Assembly (NCBI GenBank): GCA_963969345.1
Contig: OZ017769.1
Span: 1,984,001 to 2,048,000 of the forward strand
Direction: 5' to 3'
Length of the DNA: 64,000 nt
Source: Turbatrix aceti
Lineage: Eukaryota > Nematoda > Chromadorea > Rhabditida > Panagrolaimidae
A model generated the notes under the pieces. The model did not search any database. It saw only the letters and a list, made by a program, of their open reading frames with translations, and was not told where the DNA came from. Shown piece by piece: positions 56,701-64,000 of this stretch (positions within the stretch are counted from its first letter, which is position 1; every line of letters begins with the position of its first letter). The position numbers and the translations under genes are program-made.

Positions 56701-59516
56701 GAATGGTGAAGGTCGTCGTGGATCTGCAGAACCATAAGCGTGGCCAAGGGGGACCTTGGATCCAGAAACGCCGGATGCGTTGTGGCTTGCTTCAGTTCAG
56801 AGTTAGTGAGTCGACTCAGATACCGAAGTATGCCGTGTGCGTCCGCTTGAAGACACCTCCTGTACTTGTCTGCCGGGGGAAACGCTTGCTGAGCCTGTGT
56901 CAAGAGTGCCTGACGAGCGGCTGCGAGTTCTTCGGTGGTGAGCTCAGCGACGTTGGCGCTCCATGCTTGGATGTTGCGCATGAGTGGTGTGGTGGCCCGT
57001 TGGCGAAGAAACCGCGCGGCAGCGCGATGTGCGAGGGCTTGAGCTCGGACCAGAGTCAGCAGTCTGTTACTGGCGTTGAGGTCTACGATCGTGAAATCGT
57101 CGGCCGGAGACAGTGTTGTAACAGCTGTGACGGAAATGTTAGGTTGTGCGGGCCACTCGGATTGTGGTTGAGCGAGCCAGGCGGGCCCATGATGCCATAG
57201 TGTCGATTCGCTTAGTTGCGAAGGCGTGAGACCACGAGTCGCGATGTCGGCGGGGTTACACGCCGTTGGAACGTATCGGACCGGAACCCGGACCTCACGA
57301 ATGACTCGCACCCTGTTGTCGACGAAAACGGGTAGCACCGTTTCGGGGGCGGAGTGAACCCACCCGAGTGCGGGTGTGGAATCCGTCCATATGACCGCGT
57401 TTTGAATCGCCGGCAGCTCCTGGCGTAGAAACCTGAGCAGCATAGAGCCTAGATGTAAGGCCATTAGCTCCAGTCGAGGAATTGTGATGAAGGCGAAACG
57501 TTTCTGGTCGGAGCATTTCATGCTGACTGGGACGATGCGTGATTTTGCCATCAGCAGACAGGGAGGTGCCGTCGAGAGTACCAGATACGCCGCAGTTGCG
57601 TAATGATGTTTAGACGCGTCGCAGAATATGTGCAGGGTCGCCGTTTCGTTGAACGAGCCAGGGTAACGGGGAATCGTGTAACGATAGGCGTCGAGGGGTT
57701 CCATGACGCGATTCCACCTCGCCTGATCGGTCGCCGTCAGCGCTGTCGTCCATGAGTACTCGCTCTGATGCAAGTACTGGAGAATCTGTCGTGCTGCGAC
57801 GAGAGTGGGAGATACCCACCCGAGAGGATCGTATACCTTGGCGATGAAACTGCACACTGATTGCTTAGTGGCTGGCATGTTATCCCGGGGCGGGAACGGA
57901 ATGCTGAATGCGTCGGCAGCGGAGTCCCATTCAATACCCAGAACCTTGATGGTGGTGGGGCTCTCGGGGTCGGAAAAGGCGGTGTTGACTGCTGCGTTGT
58001 TGCTACGGAATTCGCGCAGATTCATGCAGGCGTCCGCAAAGAGCTGCTTCGCTGTTGCACAGTGTTGCGTCGCCTCGGCTTGAGTATCTACGCGAAGGAA
58101 GATGTTGTCTGCGTAAATATCGTTAGCAATAACCGCTGCGAGCGGCGATCCCGAGGTGGCGAGATGGTGACGCACGACGGCGTTGAGTACGAACGGGGCG
58201 CAGTTCAATCCAAAGGGCAGGCGACAGAAGCGGTAGATCTGGATGTTGTCCCGCGTCGGCGGGCGCGACGGGTCTTTGAGAAAAACGAAACGTAGGAGGT
58301 CGCGGTCGGTCTCGTGAATTCCGATCATGAGAAATGCTTTCTCCACATCCGCGCTGATAAGAAGACGTGAGAGGCGCGACCGTAGCAGTATGCCGGCCAA
58401 GTTGTGTAGTAGCAACGGACCGCGGTAAAGCATGTCGTTGAGCGACGATCCCGACTTGCCTTGGCGTGCTGAAGCGTCGTATACGATGCGTTTCTTTTTA
58501 CCGAATACCATGTGATGTGGTATGTATCGTACTGTATTGTCGGGCACCCGTTCGTTTACTTGTTCAATGATGCCTGCGTCCAGTTGTTGGCGAATTATGG
58601 CGGCGTACGTCGTCCAGCTTTCCGCGTCGTGCCCCTGCAACTGGCGTGCGACGGACACAAGGCGGGCGTAAGCCAACCCGAAATTGTCGCCGAATTGCGA
58701 CGGGACTGGCCGACGAGGAAGAGACACGTGATAGCGTCCCTCCCCGTCGCGGGTGACCGAAGCGTTCAGCAGAGCAAGCGCTCGATCATCATCGATCTCG
58801 TGGGGGTCGTCGACGATACCGATGGCATCCAGCCCCCACTGCCGTTCGAGTAGCTGGTCGAGTGCTGCCTCCTGCTTGTCAAGCAGAGATATGTGGGCTA
58901 CCTGGACGCGGTATGTGTCGTCCTGTTTGCCACAGGTCAGCGTGCCGAGTGTTGTATCGACCTGATACAGCCCGGAAGGCAGGCGTTGCGGACATCCGTG
59001 GACGACGTCGAAGTAGGTGTCGATGCCGAGAAGCATTTCGACCTTGGCAGAGGCGTTCTCAACGTGCCTTAGCGGTTGTAGGAGTGTGTCAACGGCCCAG
59101 CACTGCACTGCCTTGTCGGATCCGTCGTCTTGTCGCAGGTACACCGTATAGCGCTCAGCGTACACGGTGTGGGAGCGTTCGCCCATGGTTCCAATAGTCA
59201 TGGTCGTTGCCTCCGTCGCTGTAAGCTGTAGGCGTGTAGCGAGCTCCGTCGATATGAAGTTGGATTCGCTGCACGCATCAAGCAAGATCCATGGAGTTGC
59301 GGTTGGCGATGTTGGCAAGCCATTGTGGACCCGCACCGAGGCAAGAGGCAGGAACGCTTCTGGTTGAGAGACGGAGACCGCTGCGACTTGAGTTGTCCGT
59401 GGGGATCGCGTGTGTTGTCGTTCTGGGCATAGTGCTGGGTGGTGCCCGAGTTGTTGACAGATGTAGCACGGTGCGCGCCGCACGTTGCATTCCTCTGTTT
59501 GGTGCGCCGAGGCCAA
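53697..59516 (-). CDS. pol-env: Pol-envelope polyprotein of the BEL/Pao element
   Basis: One uninterrupted 1,939-codon frame, open further upstream to about 59730. Parts in order: zinc knuckles (CLFC...H upstream, then CNVRRAPCYICQQLGHHPALC), aspartic protease (LLDACSESNF near 80), reverse transcriptase (NDIYADNIF), RNase H, integrase zinc finger (HDDLHHSG...CVPCRR) and integrase core, then DUF5641-like sequence. From about residue 1350 an envelope-like region follows with two hydrophobic stretches, many Cys, NGT/NVT/NIT sites, a segment around WPFNGCGLPSPSCLFYR like phlebovirus-type class II glycoproteins, and a C-terminal membrane anchor. No stop separates pol from env, so splicing or proteolysis would be needed. 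Confidence 0.88.
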   Translation of the reverse strand: MASAHQTEECNVRRAPCYICQQLGHHPALCPERQHTRSPRTTQVAAVSVSQPEAFLPLASVRVHNGLPTSPTATPWILLDACSESNFISTELATRLQLTATEATTMTIGTMGERSHTVYAERYTVYLRQDDGSDKAVQCWAVDTLLQPLRHVENASAKVEMLLGIDTYFDVVHGCPQRLPSGLYQVDTTLGTLTCGKQDDTYRVQVAHISLLDKQEAALDQLLERQWGLDAIGIVDDPHEIDDDRALALLNASVTRDGEGRYHVSLPRRPVPSQFGDNFGLAYARLVSVARQLQGHDAESWTTYAAIIRQQLDAGIIEQVNERVPDNTVRYIPHHMVFGKKKRIVYDASARQGKSGSSLNDMLYRGPLLLHNLAGILLRSRLSRLLISADVEKAFLMIGIHETDRDLLRFVFLKDPSRPPTRDNIQIYRFCRLPFGLNCAPFVLNAVVRHHLATSGSPLAAVIANDIYADNIFLRVDTQAEATQHCATAKQLFADACMNLREFRSNNAAVNTAFSDPESPTTIKVLGIEWDSAADAFSIPFPPRDNMPATKQSVCSFIAKVYDPLGWVSPTLVAARQILQYLHQSEYSWTTALTATDQARWNRVMEPLDAYRYTIPRYPGSFNETATLHIFCDASKHHYATAAYLVLSTAPPCLLMAKSRIVPVSMKCSDQKRFAFITIPRLELMALHLGSMLLRFLRQELPAIQNAVIWTDSTPALGWVHSAPETVLPVFVDNRVRVIREVRVPVRYVPTACNPADIATRGLTPSQLSESTLWHHGPAWLAQPQSEWPAQPNISVTAVTTLSPADDFTIVDLNASNRLLTLVRAQALAHRAAARFLRQRATTPLMRNIQAWSANVAELTTEELAAARQALLTQAQQAFPPADKYRRCLQADAHGILRYLSRLTNSELKQATTHPAFLDPRSPLATLMVLQIHDDLHHSGIITTHNELRQTLWIPQGRRLVHQLLRKCVPCRRRTAAPFTAPPMPDLPPSRVTQARPFEHSGLDYFGPCHVRLPNSSQYSSKCWVALFTCLTTRAVHLEPVLSSSGAACLAAFRRFIARRGRPTTMLSDNATAFVLVARLVERVWPVTELPLEATNTLQRFCADKGIRWSHITAHAPWQGGAWERLVGVVKNPLKATLGRQLVDFDEFVTLLTEVEQVVNLRPLVMGSTIEDHPLRPIDFLMPMGVPSPIALELPRTVTDTTTASELIALWQSSEDALNVFWKEFHAGYLLQLRDRMDRTLRQPRSQTGRRPIVDEVVLIRDDAVPRNQWRLGRICALDQSTDGEIRSVGVQLASGHVVHRPVAKLAPLEFSVHTDVAATPPSVLEPLIEQPSDNMDEAPPSSNTPLATPVAGRSTRYDLRPLPRRDYTYATLLQTAVGITALPTTTAFPLDSALAAPASTFITTILETVGYSALLGTTLLLCLLACAFVLSVCSPVCTALRCVVLVATLPWKCLVALFRHCRRQRNRYPLRRIIFTLLALLGLVGEGARGCGNSGFLSSYGTSCSTSNGITRCHHTGSARIVLRDVGQTQCVLLKDTNDSTRGVVSIQLQQPNLMCTPRRLFTTTPYKTATSTVQRCPFTGSCVMNRCVRTTSDDVIPELDNVKLFPGYNACMNGPEWPFNGCGLPSPSCLFYRVFALNTDDSEPFTVFRCDEWHTRLQLRLVLPGENGTHVFQLHEGVPLRHNNVTLTLVRGPPSPTQTLFLARRKQQWALIDDVETIRLRGQSFQPHCDCHAAEATINCLCHPDPENPFAANKLPVAWLNHWLYHVRDAPAIRLAQATIEVELRLDEAHLDDYHVEADCQVTASHVTGRLGSSQDATTNITCAAPQNVTAAITCDHEAFVVTCGPKQPQTQISFAASDPTVARNCVVRCGERIIPLLLRGTLVADDRSAPTHNALYYPAPPSTTLLLFFNLLALLIIGAVLLARRQCHRQHKPCRR

Positions 59517-59682
59517 ACAGCGGGGGCAACGATTGAGGACGCGTAAGCGCTCTTCGCGCTGTGCGACCGTGCTGTGCTCTGTGCAGCCCGTGGTGCTGTG
59601 TTCTGCTGAAGTGCAGAACAGACACGGGCGAATGGGACGTGTCGCCGGCTGAGGCGCCCGTGGCGTGGTTGTAGTTCGGTGT

Positions 59683-61755
59683 TCAGTGGCGGCATTTGCC
59701 TGTTCTTCGGGGGCCTTTGATTTGGGGGGGGCGCCGAGGGCGAACAGCAGTGGCTAACGTTGTTGTCGTGACGGCAGGAGCGATCTTAGAGGTGACTGGG
59801 CGAACGCGCTGCAGTCTTTCTTGTTTGTTGAGGAGCGCTGCGATCACGAGTCGTGTCTCCTGGAGGGTGCGTGGTTCGTGGCAGCGTTCCCATACCTTGC
59901 CGAGGAACTCGGGGGGGAGTAACCGTTCAACGACCTGCAGAAGTTGTGGATGATGTACGTCGTCGCCCATGGTTTGAAGTTGCCGAAGAAGTGCTTCGAC
60001 GGCGATCATGGTGGAGCGTATGACTCCATAGGAACAGCGCTCGGGGCAGGGCGGTATATTTCCCAACTCTTGATGAAGCGCCTGGCGGACGTCATCTGGG
60101 TGGCCGAAGCGAGCCTGTAGTGTTTGGAGTGCGATGGCGTACGATTCGGCGCTTGCCATCAGTCCCTTGACTTCGAGAGCCGCATCTCCACGAAGGAGGG
60201 AAAAGAGGTGCGTACATTTCTCAACTGCCGGGAGCGGGCGAGCGTCGATGCCAGCGCGGAAGGACTCCCAAAAATTGACGAATTGTGATGGACTGCCGTC
60301 GAATGTGGGCAGTTCCAGACGTGGCAGTCGAGACGACGTGAGTGGCTGGCCAGTGAGGTATGGGACCATAGGCGTGAGATACGGTGCCATTGTGGCATGC
60401 GCCTGTACCGGAGTAGGAGGCGGCGCTCCTGGCGGCTGTGGTGTCGGAACCGTAGCGCGCGGGTCAGGATGGACGCCGGTCGTTGGAACGGGACCAAGAT
60501 GCGACTGCTGGTTACCCTGCGTCAATGCAGAAGGCATGTGGAACGCGGTGGGCCATCTGACCGCTTGATGCAGCGTGGTGACGCCATTCTGGAGCGGTGA
60601 TCCGTAGAGAGCCATCGGGTGCCGGTAGTCGTAAGGTGCGGGAGCCTGAACCTGAGCCTGGGCAGGCGGCATGTGTCCCTGGGAGACCTCGCCGGTCATC
60701 GGGGTACCGTAGGCCGCCATGGGGTGACGATAGCCGTAAGGGGCGAGAGCCGGAACCACCGGAACCTGGGCAGGCGGCATTTGACTCTGGGTGAACCCGG
60801 CGGGAATCGGCGCACCGTAGGCAGCCATATGAGGGCGGTAGTCGTAGGGTGCTGAAGCCTGAACCTGAACCTGGCCAGGCGGCAATTGACCCTGGGTGAC
60901 GCCGACGGGGATCGTGTGACCGTAGGCAGCCATCTGCGGGCGGTAGTCGTAGGTTGTAGGGACCTGAGACTGAACCTGGGCAGGCGGCATGAGTCCCTGA
61001 ACGACACCGGCGTGAATCGGGTGACCGTGGACAGCCATCTGGGAGCGGTAGTCGTATGATGCATGAGCGTGGACGGCGGGAGCATGTACGGCGTCGCCAG
61101 GTATGGCGTGTTCCGAAGGGTGCTGAAGAGCGCCTTGCGTGGAAGGCATTGTTGAAGGGTGGTTGAGCACAGACACGGGTTTGCTGAATTGCAAGGCACC
61201 TTGCGAAGGTGTCTCATCGAGGCTCGTATCGTGTGCGACCGGGTGTTGAAGAGCGGGCGGCTCCAGAGACAAGCGTTGCTGACCGACCTGCTCCGTCTCA
61301 CGGTTGGAGGTGAACGATGAGTGCGACGATGTAGGTCCCTGTGGAGGAGCCACGCGTTGGCCGGTGACGACGAAATGTTGTTGGTCGACGGCTGCCATTT
61401 GCGCGGCGAGGGATGTCAGGGCCGTTTGCGACTCCGTCAGCACATCACTGATAGAGGGCGTGTCGTCGCTGTTCTCCATCCATGTGTTGAGAAGCGCTGC
61501 TTCTTCGTAGGCGTCGTCCGGCGCGCAGGCAGTGATGAGGGCTCGCCATTCACTGACGGCAGTCTCAAGCTTGGTCGAGAACTCCGAAATGTCCGAAGAC
61601 AAGTTCTGGAGTTCGCCAAACAAATTGCCGAGAGCTGCCGCGTCGTTACCTGGTGTCGAGAGCTCAAGTTCTGCCCACTTGACGAGTCTGGTACGTAGGG
61701 CGGAACGGTGGCGACCGATCCGTTGCCGAAGAGGACCAGAGGCCTGATGCACCAT
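59683..61755 (-). CDS. gag: Gag polyprotein of the BEL/Pao element
   Basis: 690 codons from an ATG at 61755 to a stop at 59683. The N-terminal 130 residues are helical. A Pro/Gln/Tyr-rich middle holds five tandem units of about 35 residues, each with YDYRPQMAAYG-like and MPPAQV-like parts (60600-61060). The C-terminal half is a DUF1759-type capsid region (LPRLELPTFDGSPSQFVNFW, GDAALEVKGLMASAE, RFGHPDDVRQALHQELGNIPPC). The ATG straddles the LTR edge: its A is the last LTR base. Pol is in the +1 frame relative to gag, with a run of eight G (59724-59731, C on the coding strand) in the overlap. Confidence 0.85.
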   Translation of the reverse strand: MVHQASGPLRQRIGRHRSALRTRLVKWAELELSTPGNDAAALGNLFGELQNLSSDISEFSTKLETAVSEWRALITACAPDDAYEEAALLNTWMENSDDTPSISDVLTESQTALTSLAAQMAAVDQQHFVVTGQRVAPPQGPTSSHSSFTSNRETEQVGQQRLSLEPPALQHPVAHDTSLDETPSQGALQFSKPVSVLNHPSTMPSTQGALQHPSEHAIPGDAVHAPAVHAHASYDYRSQMAVHGHPIHAGVVQGLMPPAQVQSQVPTTYDYRPQMAAYGHTIPVGVTQGQLPPGQVQVQASAPYDYRPHMAAYGAPIPAGFTQSQMPPAQVPVVPALAPYGYRHPMAAYGTPMTGEVSQGHMPPAQAQVQAPAPYDYRHPMALYGSPLQNGVTTLHQAVRWPTAFHMPSALTQGNQQSHLGPVPTTGVHPDPRATVPTPQPPGAPPPTPVQAHATMAPYLTPMVPYLTGQPLTSSRLPRLELPTFDGSPSQFVNFWESFRAGIDARPLPAVEKCTHLFSLLRGDAALEVKGLMASAESYAIALQTLQARFGHPDDVRQALHQELGNIPPCPERCSYGVIRSTMIAVEALLRQLQTMGDDVHHPQLLQVVERLLPPEFLGKVWERCHEPRTLQETRLVIAALLNKQERLQRVRPVTSKIAPAVTTTTLATAVRPRRPPQIKGPRRTGKCRH

Positions 61756-61942
61756 GTCGAAGTTTGGCAAAGACAAAATTAATCCAAAGAAAATTTATTG
61801 TCTTTACAAAACACAAAATGATAAAGATTACGAACACGGCCGCGCGCTTAAGTAGCCGGGAGTTTCCGGCCAGATCTCCCCCCGATCCGACCGGATGTTT
61901 CCGGCTACGCGCTTCGCTGTCTCGGACAACGACGATATCATC
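61755..61942 (-). repeat. 5' LTR of the BEL/Pao element, last bases in gap
   Basis: Matches 53514-53701. About 7 bases are hidden in the N run. Directly inside it, on the coding strand, lies TGGTGCATCAGGCC, a candidate primer-binding site starting TGG. Confidence 0.85.
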
Positions 61943-62142
61943 NNNNNNNNNNNNNNNNNNNNNNNNNNNNNNNNNNNNNNNNNNNNNNNNNNNNNNNNNN
62001 NNNNNNNNNNNNNNNNNNNNNNNNNNNNNNNNNNNNNNNNNNNNNNNNNNNNNNNNNNNNNNNNNNNNNNNNNNNNNNNNNNNNNNNNNNNNNNNNNNNN
62101 NNNNNNNNNNNNNNNNNNNNNNNNNNNNNNNNNNNNNNNNNN
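61943..62142. other. Assembly gap (200 N)
   Basis: Fixed-length N run between the BEL element and the repeated segment; hides the right flank and target duplication. Confidence 1.
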
Positions 62143-62356
62143 AGTGAGTCAGATCTTGGACTCCAACGACGATAACTTTGCCCATCAGGTAGCCGGGTTG
62201 ACGCTCGAGGAATGGAAGGTTTTCCGGCAGCTCTCGGCGAAGCTCGAAGCTCAGGACGAGAAGGATCGACCGTTCGAAAGAATCAAGCCGTCTACCAGGA
62301 AGGCATTCGAGCGACGATTGAAGCGAGCGAAGATCGATGCGGATTACGTCATGTAA
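62143..62356 (+). pseudogene. mTERF-like gene, last exon only (second copy)
   Basis: Codes VSQILDSNDDNFAHQ to the stop, identical to exon 3 of the gene at 47674. Upstream exons are absent or in the gap. Confidence 0.8.
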
Positions 62357-62945
62357 TCATAAATTGTTGGTTGCAGGTAAAAATATAAATGTACATGATA
62401 CTAGTTTCTTTTTTTGTGTTCAGAAATCGAAATTTTTGTTATATCACTGGAATTCGTTTGGATACCCGAGAACACTGGATAAGGGATGTTCAAATAAATG
62501 TTCGTAGGAAACTTTTTTTATTTTCAATACTTTGTTTTGTTCTTAAATTAGAAATTTAGTTTTTTCAGAATTTTTCTAATAGCCCAAAAATGCCTTCAAC
62601 TTCAAGATATGTCCGTGCCACAGATATACAAGTTTCGAGACGTAAACGTTGGCGAACGAAATCTCGACACGCTCTTCCTCTTCATCGACGGCGATTGGCT
62701 TCTCCGTTTACTCGATTTCGATGACTGGGAACAATTTTTACACTACTGTACCGGGTGTTTTGCGTCAAAATCGTGTCGCTGTTATGACTGCCTTTCTCAA
62801 ACATTACTTTTCGTTTTCGCAGATTTTTAGGATAGCTTATAGTTAGGGAAATAAAAAAATGGAAAACGTTGTCAATTTTTGTGTTTAAAACAGGGTTCAC
62901 CAAACAGCGACCGCGATCAGAGGAACAGCGTACCAGAAAATCGAT

Positions 62946-63443
62946 GTGTGTGCTATCGACTTACATGATTCACCTCATTGTCCCGACGACACGTATCAAT
63001 ACAAAACAATCAATGGCGTTGCTAAATGCTATAAAATTTATAAGACACCGATCACGATTGACCAGTGCAACGTCATTGATGCTTGCCGTTCTCTGGATCC
63101 GGATGCAACACCGGTAACCATAACTTCGATCGAGCAGCGCGATTACCTGAGTGAGTTAAATCTGTTCACACGGTGACTTTTCCTCTTTTCAGAGACACTC
63201 GTGGATCCCAATGATCGTACTCTCATTGGCGTCAGCATTCCGTGCGATCATCCGTGCAACGCGAATGCCTACGAAAACATCGACGGCACACAGCTCCCTG
63301 CGCCTCTGGAAGTAACCACTGACGCGTGTCCTAAACAAGTCCTTGGCATGCTGTATAATAACAAAACTAGCACCTTAGACCCGGATGATCCAGACTACAC
63401 TGGATATGTTTTGTGTTCCGTACTTCCCTGGTGCTCCGTATAA
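62946..63443 (+). pseudogene. C-type-lectin-like gene, truncated second copy
   Basis: Keeps only the second half of exon 2 (from CAIDLHDS to 63150) and exon 3 (63193-63443). The deletion removed the signal peptide and first lectin-like unit, so no secreted product is expected unless a new upstream exon exists. Confidence 0.8.
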
Positions 63444-63794
63444 CAAATCAGCAGCATCGAAATATAATTCAAAACAACCTTTATTATTTAATAAAAAAAA
63501 AAAAAAACAATTAATAAAAAAACATTTAGCATACAAAAAAACTCGAATAAACACAAAAATTAGCAAAATTGATAAGCCAAAACTTGCAAAAAACGCTAAA
63601 TAATGGCGATTTTTTTTCAAAATGACGCCATTTAGGGGGGGGGGGGCGGGGTGCCCCCCTTGCAATGACGACCGATGACAGAAAGGGGAGGGGGTAAAAA
63701 ATCCCCGATTTTGCGATGACGTAATTTCTGGACAAGCCCTTACAACCAAATTTATACAAAATCAACAAGACAACAAAAAACATTTCATTCAATA

Positions 63795-64000
63795 TCACAT
63801 ATACAATTTTCTTACGAACTGAAAAACAAAAATTACTTCCGATTATAACAATTTTACCACTGCTCACCTGCGCAAGCACCAAGCCAAAAGCAAAGAAAAA
63901 GCTGAAGAGGACAGTGAATGTGAAAGCTGGGATTAGTTGTTTTGCGACCTCTAGATCGATGGGTATCGGAATTGGCGGTTTGTCCCTGCGCGCATCGTAG
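63795..64000 (-). CDS. Small membrane protein, partial second copy
   Basis: Equivalent of 51684-51975: exon 2 at 63795-63818 and exon 1 from 63868 leftwards off the window edge (its ATG would be at 64086). Confidence 0.6.

Larger units (their letters stand above)
53514..61942 (-). mobile_element. BEL/Pao LTR retrotransposon with envelope, full-length up to the gap
   Basis: Element on the minus strand, at least 8,429 bases. LTRs have inverted ends TGTCGA...TCGACA. Order is gag, then a long pol-envelope frame. RT, integrase and gag features (below) are BEL/Pao type, and an envelope is known in Ascaris Tas and C. elegans Cer7-type relatives. It has landed in a glucocerebrosidase exon. The far flank and target duplication are hidden by the gap at 61943. 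Confidence 0.92.
62143..64000. repeat. Second copy of 49153-51889 with an 879-base deletion
   Basis: 62143-62945 matches 49153-49955 and 62946-64000 matches 50835-51889; no differences were noticed. Bases equivalent to 49956-50834 are missing (join AAAATCGAT to GTGTGTGCTATCG). It begins exactly at the gap. Confidence 0.93.

Noticed and set aside
1..64000. tRNA, rRNA or other structured RNA genes
   Set aside because: No cloverleaf, rRNA-like or snRNA-like sequence was recognised on either strand by eye; a covariance-model search would be needed to exclude them.

Overview
This is nuclear DNA of a nematode. Coding exons are split by short introns (about 40-60 bases, plus some longer AT-rich ones) that end in TTTTCAG or TTTTTAG. 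Intergenic DNA is rich in A and T tracts. The gene set is nematode-like: an EGO-1/RRF-1-type RNA-dependent RNA polymerase, a Blimp-1-like zinc-finger protein, claudin-like tetraspans and a BEL/Pao element with an envelope. The species cannot be named from the window. There are two 200-base N gaps (46173-46372 and 61943-62142).

Layout. 0-5 kb holds housekeeping genes: the first exon of a class I histone deacetylase (minus), MFAP1, mitochondrial Mn-SOD and a probable mitochondrial ribosomal protein bL34. 5-25 kb is an accessory membrane-protein cluster. It has four paralogous genes for what look like membrane-anchored saposin-like proteins, three claudin-like tetraspan genes, a Cys-tailed type I membrane protein, a BTB-BACK protein and a Blimp-1-like zinc-finger protein. 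Mobile DNA is spread through it: an internally deleted Ty3/gypsy element nested between long inverted repeats, a hAT-like MITE and a fold-back repeat. 25-39 kb returns to conserved cellular genes: CAF-1 p60 (WD40), a CERT-like PH-START ceramide transfer protein, an SPPL2-like aspartic intramembrane protease and an MFS transporter. 39-41 kb is intergenic with two hAT-type MITEs that keep perfect 8-bp target duplications. 41-46 kb is the RdRP, with its 5' end lost in the first gap. 47-53.5 kb holds an mTERF-like gene, a gene with two C-type-lectin-like repeats, a small membrane protein and a glucocerebrosidase gene cut at 53513 by an 8.4-kb BEL/Pao retrotransposon (gag, then pol fused to an envelope-like glycoprotein). 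After the second gap, 62143-64000 repeats 49153-51889 with an 879-base deletion. That is either a segmental duplication or an unmerged second haplotype.

The best candidates for undescribed biology are the saposin-like family with C-terminal anchors and Cys-rich tails, the long sequence shared upstream of its members (including a copy with no gene), and an antisense membrane-protein gene with its own TATA box inside the gypsy element. All exon structures were worked out by hand from splice signals and reading frame. No searches or alignments were run.
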